64,000 bases of DNA from JANELJ01 sp024511395 (GCA_963681975.1 OY820613.1:2728001-2792000); one strand, 5' to 3'. Positions 21,535-31,525 are shown, counted from the stretch's first letter. Notes: generated by a model not told the origin, from the sequence alone. A program made the numbers and translations.

Positions 21535-22488
21535 TTAGTCCATATAGAGCGAACTGACCGATTCTTCACGGTTAATGCGCATCATTGTTTCGCCTAAAAT
21601 CATGGCGCTGCTTAGCTGACGGATTTTAGTGCATTTTTCAGCTTCCGGTTTCAGCGGAATAGTGTCTGTAACCACTAGGTGATCCAGTTCCGAAGCATTG
21701 AGGTTATCAATGGCCAAGCCGGATAATACCGGGTGGGTAATATAAGCCATAACCTTGGATGCTCCGTGCTCTTTCAGAGCGGCAGCGGCTTTACACAGGG
21801 TACCAGCAGTATCCACCAAATCATCAACCAGCAGACAGGAACGTCCTTCAACGTCCCCGATAATATTCATTACTTTGGCCACATTGGCCTTGGGACGGCG
21901 TTTATCAATAATCGCCAGATCCGCATCATCCAAGCGCTTGGCCAGTGCTCTGGCACGAACCACACCACCGACATCCGGTGATACCACCATCAGGTCAGGG
22001 TATTTCTGACGCCAGATATCACCCAGTAAAATAGGTGAGGCATACACATTATCCACCGGTATATCAAAAAAGCCCTGGATCTGATCGGCATGTAAATCAA
22101 CGGTCAGTACCCGGTTGATTCCGACACCGGAAATCATATTGGCCACCACCTTGGCGGTAATGGCCACCCTAGCTGAGCGCGGCCGCCGATCCTGGCGGGC
22201 ATAACCAAAATACGGTACTACCGCAGTAATACGTCGTGCTGATGCCCTACGTATGGCATCACCCATGACCATCAGTTCCATCAGGTGGTCATTGGCAGGC
22301 TGACAGGTTGGCTGGACAATAAATACGTCTTTTCCACGTACATTCTCCATCAGTTCAACCATGATTTCGCTGTCACTGAACTTATCGACATAAGCCTTAC
22401 CCAAAGGTATGCTCAGATGCCTGCAAATATCTTTTGCCAGTTTCGGGTTCGCATTTCCCGAAAAAACCATCATGTCTGAGTCGGACAC
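21535..22488 (-). CDS. prs: ribose-phosphate pyrophosphokinase
   Basis: 317 residues. It has the ATP-binding flexible loop YFGYARQDRRPRSARVA (about 95-111), VDLHADQIQGFF (about 129) and the PRPP loop DDLVDTAGTL (about 220). It makes PRPP for nucleotides, His, Trp and NAD. It starts with GTG at 22488, preceded by GAGGAA; the ATGs at 22473/22470 are alternatives. Upstream is tRNA-Gln, as in Pseudomonas. Confidence 0.96.
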   Translation of the reverse strand: MSDSDMMVFSGNANPKLAKDICRHLSIPLGKAYVDKFSDSEIMVELMENVRGKDVFIVQPTCQPANDHLMELMVMGDAIRRASARRITAVVPYFGYARQDRRPRSARVAITAKVVANMISGVGINRVLTVDLHADQIQGFFDIPVDNVYASPILLGDIWRQKYPDLMVVSPDVGGVVRARALAKRLDDADLAIIDKRRPKANVAKVMNIIGDVEGRSCLLVDDLVDTAGTLCKAAAALKEHGASKVMAYITHPVLSGLAIDNLNASELDHLVVTDTIPLKPEAEKCTKIRQLSSAMILGETMMRINREESVSSLYMD

Positions 22489-22689
22489 CGTCTGTTCCTC
22501 AGTGGAAATTAAGTTGCCGTTATTGTAGCAAATTTAATCTTAAAAGCCTTAATTTAAAACGCTTTTTGTATTCGTTTCTAGTATTTCAGTGGGGTTATTT
22601 ATTAAGTTAAGAAGCCTTTAGCCTGTATGGCCTTAGCAGACCCTGGCCAACAAAAAATTTGTCCGGTAAATTTTCTGTTCTTAAAGAAG

Positions 22690-22764
22690 TGGCTGGGCCG
22701 GCAGGATTCGAACCTGCGCATGCCAGGATCAAAACCTGGTGCCTTACCGCTTGGCGACGGCCCA
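22690..22764 (-). tRNA. tRNA-Gln (TTG anticodon)
   Basis: 75 nt with encoded CCA. It begins TGGGCCGTCGCCAAGCGG and has anticodon arm CCAGGTTTTGATCCTGG with TTG. It is located between ispE and prs, a conserved site in gammaproteobacteria. Confidence 0.95.
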
Positions 22765-22889
22765 ACAATAACCGAGCATAATATGTTTTCGATTTTAATC
22801 GTCACATATCAGGTAGTCAACTTAGTAATAGAACCCGCATAGATACTAAATTCTATATAAAAATGACGCCTTGCCAAAAAGGTGGGTGG

Positions 22890-22918
22890 ATTATACGCTG
22901 AAATTTTTTATTTGTCAC
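22890..22918 (-). promoter_or_regulatory. promoter for tRNA-Gln (and probably prs)
   Basis: GTGACA (22913-22918) and TATAAT (22890-22895) with a 17-bp spacer on the minus strand, about 125 bp upstream of the tRNA. Confidence 0.65.
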
Positions 22919-22960
22919 ACCTAAAATTAATTTTTTTATATTTTTCAGTATATCTGACCG

Positions 22961-23070
22961 TGACTGGCTGCAGTACTTTGTTTCCGGGGACGCTCAAGTA
23001 CATCCATGTATCGCTTTGTGAAAACATCCATGTTTTCAAAACCCCGTAAACAAGGTACTGCAGTCAGTCA
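22961..23070. repeat. Long intergenic hairpin, CATCCATG family, unit 1
   Basis: 110 bp. Arms TGACTGGCTGCAGTACTTTG and the inverse ending CAAGGTACTGCAGTCAGTCA pair over about 28 bp. The loop side has CGGGGACGCTCA, ACATCCATGT and CCCCG. The core is shared with the unit at 40636-40751 while the outer arms are different in sequence. It stands between ispE and tRNA-Gln. Confidence 0.8.
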
Positions 23071-23111
23071 CTCTAAGGCATTCCAATTTATACTGAATAA
23101 TTATATGTTTC

Positions 23112-23942
23112 TTAATTTTGTGAATATAAAGGAGAAATATTACATCCTCGGGCATAAAAGCCGTCTATTTGATCAGGCTTTTGCTGTAAAATTTCCTGCG
23201 CCTGGGCTTCTGATTCTACCGTGGCAAAAACACAGGCACCTGTGCCAGTCATTCTGGCTGGTGCGAACTGAGACAGCCATAGAATAGCTTCACCAACTTC
23301 CGGGTATTGCTGGCAGACCACATCTTCGCAGACATTAATCCCTTCACCTTCCTTAAAACGGTTAATATCCAGTGGTGAACAGTCTCTTTTTAAATTAGCT
23401 GAGGAAAATATTTTTGCTGTAGAAACTGAAACCCTAGGGATCAATATTACATACCAGGGTTCATCAAGCTGTACAGGGGATAAATTTTCACCGACACCTT
23501 CAGCCCAAGCCGCATAACCATGGACAAAAATGGGGACATCGGCCCCCAGTACAAGCCCGAGGTGAGCCAGTTCATCCTTATTAAGGTTTATATTCCAGAG
23601 CTGGTTCAATACCGCCAGAGTCGTAGCCGCATCGCTGCTGCCGCCGCCCAGACCACCGCCCATGGGCAGTTTTTTACTGATACGGATATTAACACCTTTG
23701 GGATGACTGGATTTCTGCTGTAATAATCGGGCGGCTTTTACCACTAGGTTATCTTTATCGGCCACACCAGCCAGCGGGGTTTCAAGTACTATTTCACTAT
23801 CATCACACACATCAAAACTGAGTTCATCGGCATAGTCAAGAAACTGGAAAATAGTCTGTAGTTCATGATAACCGTCTTCTCTCTGACCGGTAATATGTAA
23901 GAAACGGTTAATTTTGGCCGGTGCCCGCCATATTTTTTTCAA
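23112..23942 (-). CDS. ispE: 4-diphosphocytidyl-2-C-methyl-D-erythritol kinase
   Basis: 276 residues. GHMP-kinase ATP loop PMGGGLGGGSSDAATTL (about 92-108), N-terminal APAKINRFLHITGQREDGYH with the substrate-binding Lys, and C-terminal ARMTGTGACVFA (about 234). It phosphorylates CDP-ME in the MEP isoprenoid pathway. It starts with TTG at 23942 after AGGAAAAA; no ATG fits the family start. 34 bp after lolB. Confidence 0.94.
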   Translation of the reverse strand: MKKIWRAPAKINRFLHITGQREDGYHELQTIFQFLDYADELSFDVCDDSEIVLETPLAGVADKDNLVVKAARLLQQKSSHPKGVNIRISKKLPMGGGLGGGSSDAATTLAVLNQLWNINLNKDELAHLGLVLGADVPIFVHGYAAWAEGVGENLSPVQLDEPWYVILIPRVSVSTAKIFSSANLKRDCSPLDINRFKEGEGINVCEDVVCQQYPEVGEAILWLSQFAPARMTGTGACVFATVESEAQAQEILQQKPDQIDGFYARGCNISPLYSQN

Positions 23943-23976
23943 AGGTGTTTTTCCTGCCTGTTTTTTTAATGATAGT

Positions 23977-24606
23977 TCAGTTTGACAGCTGCAAAGAGTG
24001 TTGCGCCAGCAGCCACTGGCTGATAATAATTTTAATTTTCAGATCGTCCCGGGTAATAACCAGCTTTTTAGGTAATACTTTTTTAGCTGTTGCACTTTCA
24101 GCCACGGACATCCATCGAGTGTACTGAATGTGCCAGCCCTGCTGATCAATTTCCCGGATTTGAGCTGTCTTATTATACTGAATTTTTGCTGTCGCTGAAG
24201 GTTCTGGTTGACCGTGCAGCCAGTAGCGAAGGGAGGATACCGGGAAAACCCAGCCGGTTTCCTGTAAAATCAGCTGTTCCAGATCGTCACCTTTTTTGGC
24301 TACCGAGGACGTGTTTAAGCGTACATCTGAAGCGGTCTGGCTGACCTGTAAGCTTGTTTCCCCCAGGGGACCGGTAAAGCGGATTTGAAAATCATTGCCC
24401 TGCTGTATCCAGCTAAAACGGGCGTACCAGTTTTCTTCACCGCGGATCACGCTGATACGGCCATTGACTGTCCAGGCCTGTGGAATGGTTGTTTCATAAA
24501 CCGGTAAATTCCCGGTTTGTGGTGTTTCAAGCATGGTACACGCTGAAAGGCTGAGCAGTAAAAGCAGCAACAGGGCGCTACTGCCATACTGTCTATACTT
24601 GAGCAT
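23977..24606 (-). CDS. lolB: outer-membrane lipoprotein LolB
   Basis: 209 residues. The N-terminal lipoprotein signal LLLLLLLSLSAC gives a lipidated Cys at about 23. The body fits LolB: WTVNGRISVIRGEENWYARF (about 45) and FTGPLGETSLQVSQ (about 77). LolB accepts lipoproteins from LolA and inserts them into the outer membrane. It is followed by ispE, as usual. Confidence 0.9.
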   Translation of the reverse strand: MLKYRQYGSSALLLLLLLSLSACTMLETPQTGNLPVYETTIPQAWTVNGRISVIRGEENWYARFSWIQQGNDFQIRFTGPLGETSLQVSQTASDVRLNTSSVAKKGDDLEQLILQETGWVFPVSSLRYWLHGQPEPSATAKIQYNKTAQIREIDQQGWHIQYTRWMSVAESATAKKVLPKKLVITRDDLKIKIIISQWLLAQHSLQLSN

Positions 24607-24619
24607 GAATGGCTGGCCT

Positions 24620-26425
24620 TTATTTCAGGTAACGGATGGTAGCGCCCACCAGGACTTCATGTTGGGGGTATTTTTTCAGGGCTTTGTGCCAGATAGCACG
24701 GGCCTGTTCCGTTTTACCCAGTACCCAGAGTACTTCACCATAGTGAGCGGCAATTTCAGGGTCATTGTCCTTATCGTAGGCTTTTTTAAGATAGCTCAGA
24801 GCTTCCTCATTACGCCCCAGTTTATGCAGTACCCAGCCCATACTGTCCAAGGTTGCAATATCTTCAGGATTAATTTTCAGAGCCCGCTCTATGTACTGCA
24901 GGGCTTCCTGGTAACGATCGGTACGATCCGCCAGTGTATAACCCAGGGCATTGAGCGCTTTGTTGTCTTTGGGATTTTCGGCCAGAATGGCATGTAAATC
25001 TTTTTCCAGTAAATCAATGCGATCAAATTTTTCGGCCAGCATGGCCCGGCCGTAAAGCAGGTCATGGTTATTGGGCGCAATTTTTAATGCCTGAGTATAA
25101 ATCTCATAGGCTTTTTTATAGTTTTTGGCCTGAGCATAAACTTCAGCTTTAATCTGCAGGATTTCCAGACTCTGTTTGCTGTTGCCGGCCTGTGAATGAT
25201 CCAGCAATTTAAAGGCCTGATCAAATTTTTCCTGCTGGGAATAAACAATAGCCAGTCCCAGATAGGCTTCAAAAGTATAACGGCCCTGTTTAACCCGCTT
25301 AAACCAGGTTGCAGCTTCAGCGTAGTTTTCCCGGCTGGCTTCCAGTTGAGCAATAAAATAAGCGGCTTCACTGGCATACAGGCGGTACTTATACAGCCGT
25401 TCCAGGGACTTTTTTGCATCATCCAGTTGGTTGATTTCAATGGCCAGCAGGCTGATAGCAAAAATCACTTCCGGGTTAATATCCATACTGGCCAGACATT
25501 TAATTTGCCTATCGGCTTTTTTAACCTGCTTCTGAGCCACCAGCATACGCACCAGTTCCAGCCCCAGATTAATATTTTCCGGCTGTTTTTTCAGCAGTTT
25601 TTCCAGCAAGGCAATGGCTTCCTGCGGACGGTGCTGTTTTTTCAGCAACTGAATTTTAAGCATGCTGGCTTCCAAGTAATCCGGATTTATTGCCAGAGCT
25701 TCATTCAGATGACGCTCTGCACCGACATTATCACCCAGCTTAAAGGATAATTTGGCCTGGTTCAGTTTAACAATCGCACGGTCTTCATGGCCTTTGGCCA
25801 GTTCAGCAAACAATGATGTCAGTCGTGAAGGTTCTTTTATAGTATCCAGTAAACCCACTGCCCGCTGAAAACCTTCATCAAAATCACGACTTTTAATCAT
25901 GATTTTTTTCAGGTACTTCAGTGCTTCCTGATCCTGTTTTCGGTTTATCAGTGAAGATGCGTAGATCTGCAGTACATCAATATTATCCGGCTGCAATTCT
26001 GACCAGAGCTTAACGGCCTTAAAGGTTTGTTCATCGTTTTTGGAAAACAAGGTTACCCGAGTGACCTTTTTGGCCAGACGGCTGTCCCGAGTCTTTTTGG
26101 CCGCTTCGTAGTATTTTTTAAAGGCCAGATCATAATCGTTGCGCTGCAGCGCCATTTCTGCCAGCAACAGATCATAAAGCAGTTTAGAGTCCAGTTCTGT
26201 ACCTGGAATATTATCAGCGGTGGACTTATGACCAGCAGAAGTTTCCTTCGCACTGGTTTCTGCAGCCTGTTTGTTTGTGTTAGCAAAAGTTGCTGTGCTC
26301 TCTGTTTTATCTGCTACGGATGCACAGCCAGAGGCAAGTACAATAAAAGATAAGACGAATGGCCAGAACAGTGTCTGTGAAACAGTAAGTTTTCTGGTAA
26401 TTATTTTAAACAACTTATTAAACAA
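24620..26425 (-). CDS. TPR-repeat lipoprotein (PA4667-like)
   Basis: 601 residues from a TTG start at 26425 with AAGGA upstream. A signal sequence ends in the lipobox LASGC (about residue 34). It carries at least ten tetratricopeptide-like repeats, the clearest in the C-terminal half (for example NPKDNKALNALGYTLADRTD and NPEDIATLDSMGWVLHKLGR). It belongs to a TPR lipoprotein gene found next to lolB and divergent from hemA in Pseudomonas. Probable role: outer-membrane-associated protein-protein scaffold. The molecular function is not known to me. Confidence 0.82.
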   Translation of the reverse strand: MFNKLFKIITRKLTVSQTLFWPFVLSFIVLASGCASVADKTESTATFANTNKQAAETSAKETSAGHKSTADNIPGTELDSKLLYDLLLAEMALQRNDYDLAFKKYYEAAKKTRDSRLAKKVTRVTLFSKNDEQTFKAVKLWSELQPDNIDVLQIYASSLINRKQDQEALKYLKKIMIKSRDFDEGFQRAVGLLDTIKEPSRLTSLFAELAKGHEDRAIVKLNQAKLSFKLGDNVGAERHLNEALAINPDYLEASMLKIQLLKKQHRPQEAIALLEKLLKKQPENINLGLELVRMLVAQKQVKKADRQIKCLASMDINPEVIFAISLLAIEINQLDDAKKSLERLYKYRLYASEAAYFIAQLEASRENYAEAATWFKRVKQGRYTFEAYLGLAIVYSQQEKFDQAFKLLDHSQAGNSKQSLEILQIKAEVYAQAKNYKKAYEIYTQALKIAPNNHDLLYGRAMLAEKFDRIDLLEKDLHAILAENPKDNKALNALGYTLADRTDRYQEALQYIERALKINPEDIATLDSMGWVLHKLGRNEEALSYLKKAYDKDNDPEIAAHYGEVLWVLGKTEQARAIWHKALKKYPQHEVLVGATIRYLK

Positions 26426-26798
26426 AAGAGTTAGATCCTTAATTTATTCTACGAACATTACTAATATGAGGCATTGGACTGATTAGTATAAGACTAACTT
26501 TAAGCACATAAGTTCAAGTTGGCTCCTGCCCCTTATTCATTTAACAAGTTTATACCATAATCATGCTAAATATGGCTAAAATTTTATATTAAAATGCGAG
26601 ATTGCTTGAGTTTTGGGTGAAATTTACGCAAAATGTCCTGTTTATATCAGATAATTAGAGAATCCTTTTAAAGCCTATTTTTATAACGGGTTTTCAAGAA
26701 CAGGTTTTATAAGAATACATTTTTTAAGAACGCTGTTTTCAGGAACACCTGAAAACAACGTACAAAACAATGCACTAAGGTTTACCAGATAGATTTCT
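26426..26798. other. Divergent promoter region of TPR lipoprotein and hemA
   Basis: 373 bp, AT-rich, no ORF worth calling. A hairpin GTTTTCAGG-AACA-CCTGAAAAC lies about 40-60 bp before hemA (about 26736-26757) and could act in the hemA leader. I see no single convincing -35/-10 pair. Confidence 0.5.
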
Positions 26799-28076
26799 AT
26801 GTCGCTGCTTGCACTTGGTATTAATCACAAAACGGCTCCGGTCAAAATCAGGGAACAGCTTTCTTTTGCCCCTGATACTATACCTATGGCTTTAAAAGAC
26901 CTGACTGATCAGGATGCCGTTAATGAAGCCGTGATTTTATCCACCTGTAACCGTACTGAACTCTACTGCCAGCTCAACTGTAATGATGGTGAATCAGAAG
27001 CGGCTATTGATGCCCTGATCACCTGGCTGAAAAAGCACCATGACCTGGAAGATACTGATATCACAGAATACCTGTATCTGCACCCTGAAAAAGAGGCCGT
27101 GCGCCATATGCTGCGCGTTGCCAGCGGCCTGGACTCCTTGGTACTGGGTGAGCCGCAGATTCTAGGCCAGCTAAAAACGGCTTTTTCTGTGGCCAAAGAA
27201 AGCGGCACCATCGGCCAGTTTCTACACAAATTATTCCAGCATACCTTCAGCTGTGCCAAGCAGGTACGTACCGATACCGCCATTGGCGCAAGTCCGGTTT
27301 CCGTGGCATTTGCTTCGGTCAGCCTGGCCAAACAGATTTTCAGTAATTTTCAGCATCATACCGCGCTGCTCATTGGTGCCGGCGAAACTATTGAACTGGT
27401 TGCACGGCATCTGAACGAATCCGGCATTGGCCGTATTATTATTGCTAACCGGACCGTCGAAAAAGCCCATACCCTGGCCCAGGAATTTAACTGTTATGCC
27501 ATTTCACTCAGCAAATTGCCTAATCACCTGGCGGAAGCGGATATTGTTATCTCTTCTACTGCCAGTCAGCTGCCTATCTTGGGTAAAGGCGCTGTGGAAT
27601 CAGCCATTAAAGCACGTAAACATGCCCCTATTTTTATGGTCGATATTGCGGTACCTCGGGATATTGAAGAAGAAGTCAGTGAGCTGGAAGATGTGTTTTT
27701 ATATACCGTGGATGATCTCAAGGAGATCATTGATGAAGGCCTGAAATCCCGCCAGGAAGCCGCACTCAAGGCAGAAGAAATTATTGATGTGGAAGTCAGC
27801 CATTTTATGAACTGGCTGACTTCCCTAGACTCCATTGCCATTATGAGAGAATTCCGGGAACACGCTGAAGACATACGGGATAAGGCTGTTGCCAATGCCC
27901 TGAAACAGCTTAAAAACGGCAAAGAAGCCGAACAGGTTATAAAAGAACTGGCTCGCCAGCTGACCAATAAACTGATCCATAAGCCGAGTATCCAGATCAA
28001 ACAGGCCGGTATGGATGACCGTAATGAGCTTATTGATGCGGCCATTGAATTGTTTGATCTGCCCCGGAACCGTTAG
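26799..28076 (+). CDS. hemA: glutamyl-tRNA reductase
   Basis: 425 residues. It has GINHKTAPVKIREQL (about 7-21), STCNRTELYC with the catalytic Cys (about 50), HLLRVASGLDSLVLGEPQIL-like block (about 99-122), and an NADPH-binding domain (LLIGAGETIELVARHL). It reduces glutamyl-tRNA to glutamate-1-semialdehyde, the first step of C5 haem synthesis. Followed by prfA and prmC, the usual gammaproteobacterial order. Confidence 0.97.
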   Translation: MSLLALGINHKTAPVKIREQLSFAPDTIPMALKDLTDQDAVNEAVILSTCNRTELYCQLNCNDGESEAAIDALITWLKKHHDLEDTDITEYLYLHPEKEAVRHMLRVASGLDSLVLGEPQILGQLKTAFSVAKESGTIGQFLHKLFQHTFSCAKQVRTDTAIGASPVSVAFASVSLAKQIFSNFQHHTALLIGAGETIELVARHLNESGIGRIIIANRTVEKAHTLAQEFNCYAISLSKLPNHLAEADIVISSTASQLPILGKGAVESAIKARKHAPIFMVDIAVPRDIEEEVSELEDVFLYTVDDLKEIIDEGLKSRQEAALKAEEIIDVEVSHFMNWLTSLDSIAIMREFREHAEDIRDKAVANALKQLKNGKEAEQVIKELARQLTNKLIHKPSIQIKQAGMDDRNELIDAAIELFDLPRNR

Positions 28077-28161
28077 CTGCTCCAGCTTCCTGATTAACCA
28101 CACTCTGTTCCCCGGAACCTGAACCATCTATTTTTTACTATCTATTTTATAAGAGTAAGCA

Positions 28162-29244
28162 GTGAAAGCATCCATTATAAGTAAACTTGAAACCCTGTCC
28201 GAACGGCATGAAGAGATATCCCTGCTATTGTCCCAGCCTGAGGTTATGAATGATCAGAACCGTTTTCGCGAACTGTCTAAAGAATATGCTGAACTCAGCC
28301 CGGTAGTGGAAAAATTCAGACAGTACCAGAAAGCCGCAGACACCATAGAATCTGCTACGGAAATGCTGGATGACAGTGATCCGGAAATGAAAGCCATGGC
28401 AGAAGAAGAAATCCAGGAGGCCCGACAGCTTCAGGAACAATTATCTCTGGATTTACAAAAAATGCTGCTGCCCAAAGATCCCAATGATGACCATAATATT
28501 TACCTGGAAATTCGGGCCGGAACCGGTGGTGATGAGGCCGCCATTTTTTCCGGTGATTTATTTAAAATGTACAGCCGCTATGCTGAAATCCAGAACTGGA
28601 CAGTAGAAGTCATGTCGGAAAACCCTGGTGATCATGGCGGTTATAAGGAAATTGTTGCGCGCATCGTTGGCCATGGTGCCTTCTCCAAACTGAAATTTGA
28701 ATCCGGTGCTCATCGGGTACAGCGGGTGCCGGAAACCGAATCCCAGGGTCGGGTACATACCTCCGCCTGTACGGTGGCCATTATTCCTGAAGTGGATGAA
28801 GTGGAAGCCATTGATATTAACCCCAAAGATTTACGCATTGATACCTTCCGCGCATCCGGTGCCGGAGGTCAGCATGTCAATAAAACCGATTCAGCCATCC
28901 GTATTACCCACCTGCCTACCGGTGTAGTAGTAGAGTGCCAGGAAGAACGTTCACAGCATAAAAATAAGGCCAAGGCCATGTCCATGCTGTCCTCCCGACT
29001 GCTGGATGCAGAACAGGAAAAACAGCAGTCTGAACAGGCGGCAGACCGCAAACTACAAGTCGGCAGCGGCGACCGCTCTGAACGTATCCGAACCTATAAT
29101 TATCCACAGTGTCGGGTTACTGATCACCGCATTAATCTGACGCTCTATAAGCTCGAAGAAATCATGAATGGCGATCTAGGCGCCATTATTGACCCGTTAC
29201 TGAGCGAATATCAGGCCGAACTGCTGGCCATGTCGGAAGATTAA
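28162..29244 (+). CDS. prfA: peptide chain release factor 1
   Basis: 360 residues, GTG start. The GGQ catalytic loop is in ASGAGGQHVNKTDSAIR (about 230), and the PxT codon-recognition motif appears as VPETESQGRVH (about 187), where E. coli has PAT. It reads UAA and UAG. It sits between hemA and prmC, the enzyme that methylates its GGQ glutamine. Confidence 0.97.
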   Translation: MKASIISKLETLSERHEEISLLLSQPEVMNDQNRFRELSKEYAELSPVVEKFRQYQKAADTIESATEMLDDSDPEMKAMAEEEIQEARQLQEQLSLDLQKMLLPKDPNDDHNIYLEIRAGTGGDEAAIFSGDLFKMYSRYAEIQNWTVEVMSENPGDHGGYKEIVARIVGHGAFSKLKFESGAHRVQRVPETESQGRVHTSACTVAIIPEVDEVEAIDINPKDLRIDTFRASGAGGQHVNKTDSAIRITHLPTGVVVECQEERSQHKNKAKAMSMLSSRLLDAEQEKQQSEQAADRKLQVGSGDRSERIRTYNYPQCRVTDHRINLTLYKLEEIMNGDLGAIIDPLLSEYQAELLAMSED

Positions 29245-29252
29245 AGCCGTTT

Positions 29253-30137
29253 ATGGAAAAACTAACCGTTCAGCAGGCCATTAAACTGGGGATAGAGCAA
29301 CTGCAGCAAGCCGGGCTGGACAGTGATACTCTGAAGTTGGATTGTGAAATTTTATTACTGGATGCTATGAATCATAGCTCTGCCCCCAATTCTCAACAAA
29401 AAAAAACCAAAACCTGGTTGCTAACCTGGCCGGAACATGCACTTTCCAGTGCTCAGATACAGCATTATCTGGATAGTCTTAAGCAAAGAGCTCAGGGCAG
29501 ACCCGTTGCCTATATCACCGGCACAAAAGATTTCTGGGACTTTAGTCTGAAAGTCAGCCCGGACACCCTTATTCCCCGACCGGAAACCGAATTACTGGTA
29601 GAATGTGCCCTAGATAAGCTGCCCTTACATACACCTGTAAAGGTACTGGATCTGGGGACCGGCAGCGGTGCTATTGCTCTGGCTATTGCCTCAGAACGCC
29701 CGGATGCCGAAGTATTGGCAAGCGACGCTTCTGCACAGGCTCTGGAAGTGGCTCGCAGTAATGCCGAAAGCTTACAACTGCCTAATATTCAGTTTTGTCG
29801 CTCAGACTGGTTTGAAAACATTCCTGAGTATCAATTTGATCTTATAGTCTCTAACCCGCCTTATATAGCCCCTGATGATCCTTTACTTGAGACTAATGTA
29901 CAACGATTTGAATCACAAAGTGCCCTGCTGGCTGATGAAAACGGGCTGGCTGCTATCAGGCAGATCATTAACGACAGTCGTAATTATCTTAAACCCGGGG
30001 CATGGTTAATGCTGGAGCATGGTTATACTCAGGCAGAAGCGGTACATGGGTTATTGAAAGAATATGGGTTTAGAAATATGCGTACGGTAAAGGATTTGAA
30101 TCGGGTGGATAGGGTTAGTATGGGGCAGATGCTTTAG
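29253..30137 (+). CDS. prmC: release factor glutamine methyltransferase
   Basis: 294 residues. The SAM motif is VLDLGTGSGAIALAIASERP (about 131-150) and the substrate-glutamine motif NPPY is in IVSNPPYIAPDDP (about 201). It methylates the GGQ glutamine of RF1/RF2. It begins 8 bp after prfA, so the two are co-transcribed. The stop abuts a 21-bp CGTTCAG repeat and the end of moaE. Confidence 0.96.
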   Translation: MEKLTVQQAIKLGIEQLQQAGLDSDTLKLDCEILLLDAMNHSSAPNSQQKKTKTWLLTWPEHALSSAQIQHYLDSLKQRAQGRPVAYITGTKDFWDFSLKVSPDTLIPRPETELLVECALDKLPLHTPVKVLDLGTGSGAIALAIASERPDAEVLASDASAQALEVARSNAESLQLPNIQFCRSDWFENIPEYQFDLIVSNPPYIAPDDPLLETNVQRFESQSALLADENGLAAIRQIINDSRNYLKPGAWLMLEHGYTQAEAVHGLLKEYGFRNMRTVKDLNRVDRVSMGQML

Positions 30138-30160
30138 TGTTCAGCGTTCAGAAAGAGCTT
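30138..30160. repeat. Short CGTTCAG repeat between prmC and moaE
   Basis: TGTTCAGCGTTCAGAAAGAGC fills the whole gap between the convergent stops of prmC and moaE. It is the inverse of GCTCTTTCTGAACGC seen at 7842, 8275, 11948 and 32163. Confidence 0.8.
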
Positions 30161-30602
30161 AATAGCCCTTGGTGTTTTTTTCTACCCAGCGGTTTTTTCC
30201 AGTGTTTAGTTGTTCTTTTTTCCAGAATGGGGCTCTGGATTTCAGGTCTTCCATGATTTCGCGGCAGGCTTCGAAGGCCTGTTTGCGGTGGGCAGTCCAG
30301 ACAGCGACCAGTACAATGGGGTCGTTGGGGTTTATTTCGCCCACCCGGTGTACAACCAGGGATTCCAGTAAGCCGTAATCGGCGGTGGCCTGAGTGCAGA
30401 TTTTTTCCAGGTGTTTTTCGGTCATACCGGGGTAGTATTCCAGGAACATCTGTGAAACATTGTCCCCTTCATTAAAATCTCGCATGGTGCCCACAAAAAC
30501 GGCTGTTGCACCATATTTGCCGTTCAGTTCGGATATTTTCTGCTGGTAATCTTCGAGTAACTGCCAGGGGTTAAAGGCTTCAGGGAGAATAACTACGCTC
30601 AT
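30159..30602 (-). CDS. moaE: molybdopterin synthase catalytic subunit
   Basis: 147 residues. It has VFVGTMRDFNEGDNV (about 36-50), LEYYPGMTEKHLEKI, VVHRVGEINPNDPIVLVAVW (about 85) and the active-site KSRAPFWKKE block (about 124-133). With MoaD it turns cPMP into molybdopterin. Located 2 bp after moaD. Confidence 0.95.
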   Translation of the reverse strand: MSVVILPEAFNPWQLLEDYQQKISELNGKYGATAVFVGTMRDFNEGDNVSQMFLEYYPGMTEKHLEKICTQATADYGLLESLVVHRVGEINPNDPIVLVAVWTAHRKQAFEACREIMEDLKSRAPFWKKEQLNTGKNRWVEKNTKGY

Positions 30603-30604
30603 GC

Positions 30605-30850
30605 TTAACCTCCGGTAACCGGCGGGAAAAAGGCCACTTCATCACCGTCTTTTACTAATGTTGTGCCGTCAACATAGTCCATATTAACGGCCACCAGCAC
30701 ATTAGCCGGGCGCTCTTTGCCTTCTACGCAATAGTTCCAGATATCATCGACAGTTTTAATATTATGCTGCTGAACTATTTGAGCATCCAGTTCTCTATCA
30801 TCACCCATTAGATCCCGCATACTGGCAAAAAATTTAACGGCTATACCCAC
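30605..30850 (-). CDS. moaD: molybdopterin synthase sulfur carrier subunit
   Basis: 81 residues, ubiquitin-like fold, ending in the functional Gly-Gly (AFFPPVTGG) that is thiocarboxylated. GTG start at 30850. Followed by moaE. Divergent from moaC, with about 195 bp of AT-rich DNA between them that probably holds both promoters. Confidence 0.93.
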   Translation of the reverse strand: MGIAVKFFASMRDLMGDDRELDAQIVQQHNIKTVDDIWNYCVEGKERPANVLVAVNMDYVDGTTLVKDGDEVAFFPPVTGG

Positions 30851-31045
30851 AATACCTACAATGACCTCATCTAATGTAACTAAAAAGTTAAGTAAAAAAG
30901 GGATATTCCCTAGTCACTTTTGTATAATCTTATAGTAATATACCGAAATAAGCATATCTTATAAAGCAGAATCATCATTAAAATATTATTAATAGTTTTT
31001 CGGTGTATAAAATTATAATTAATAATAAAACAACACATTAAACAC

Positions 31046-31525
31046 ATGAGCAAACTAACACATTTTAATAATAAGGGCGAAGCCCATATGGTGGATGTCG
31101 GAGCCAAGGACATTACCCATCGCCGGGCGGTGACGTCTGGTGATATCACCATGGAGCCGGAAACACTGGCCTTAATTATGCAGGGTAATCATAAAAAAGG
31201 GGATGTCCTGGGTATTGCCCGTATTGCCGGCATTATGGCGGCCAAACAAACTGCAAATTTAATCCCCTTATGCCATCCGCTGGCTTTAACTCATGTGGAT
31301 CTGGAACTGGACGTTATTGAAGACAAACATAAGGTGGTTTGTACCTGTACTGTAGAAACCAACGGTAAAACTGGGGTTGAAATGGAAGCACTTACTGCCA
31401 CCCAGATTGCCTTGCTAACGATTTATGATATGTGCAAGGCCGTAGATCGAGGTATGGTAATGGGCAATGTCCGCCTGCTGGAAAAAGCTGGCGGAAAATC
31501 CGGTCATTGGGTCAGTGAAGGTTGA
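31046..31525 (+). CDS. moaC: cyclic pyranopterin monophosphate synthase
   Basis: 159 residues. It has MVDVGAKDITHRRAVTSG (about 14-31), IPLCHPLALTHVDLEL (about 73-88, with the active-site His) and VEMEALTATQIALLTIYDMCK (MoaC signature). It completes conversion of the MoaA product to cPMP. moaA is not in this window. Its stop is followed at once by the unknown gene at 31543. Confidence 0.96.
   Translation: MSKLTHFNNKGEAHMVDVGAKDITHRRAVTSGDITMEPETLALIMQGNHKKGDVLGIARIAGIMAAKQTANLIPLCHPLALTHVDLELDVIEDKHKVVCTCTVETNGKTGVEMEALTATQIALLTIYDMCKAVDRGMVMGNVRLLEKAGGKSGHWVSEG

Noticed and set aside
30910..31152. 80-codon minus-strand ORF over the moaC start
   Set aside because: Overlaps moaC antisense and the AT-rich promoter region, with no recognisable protein features.
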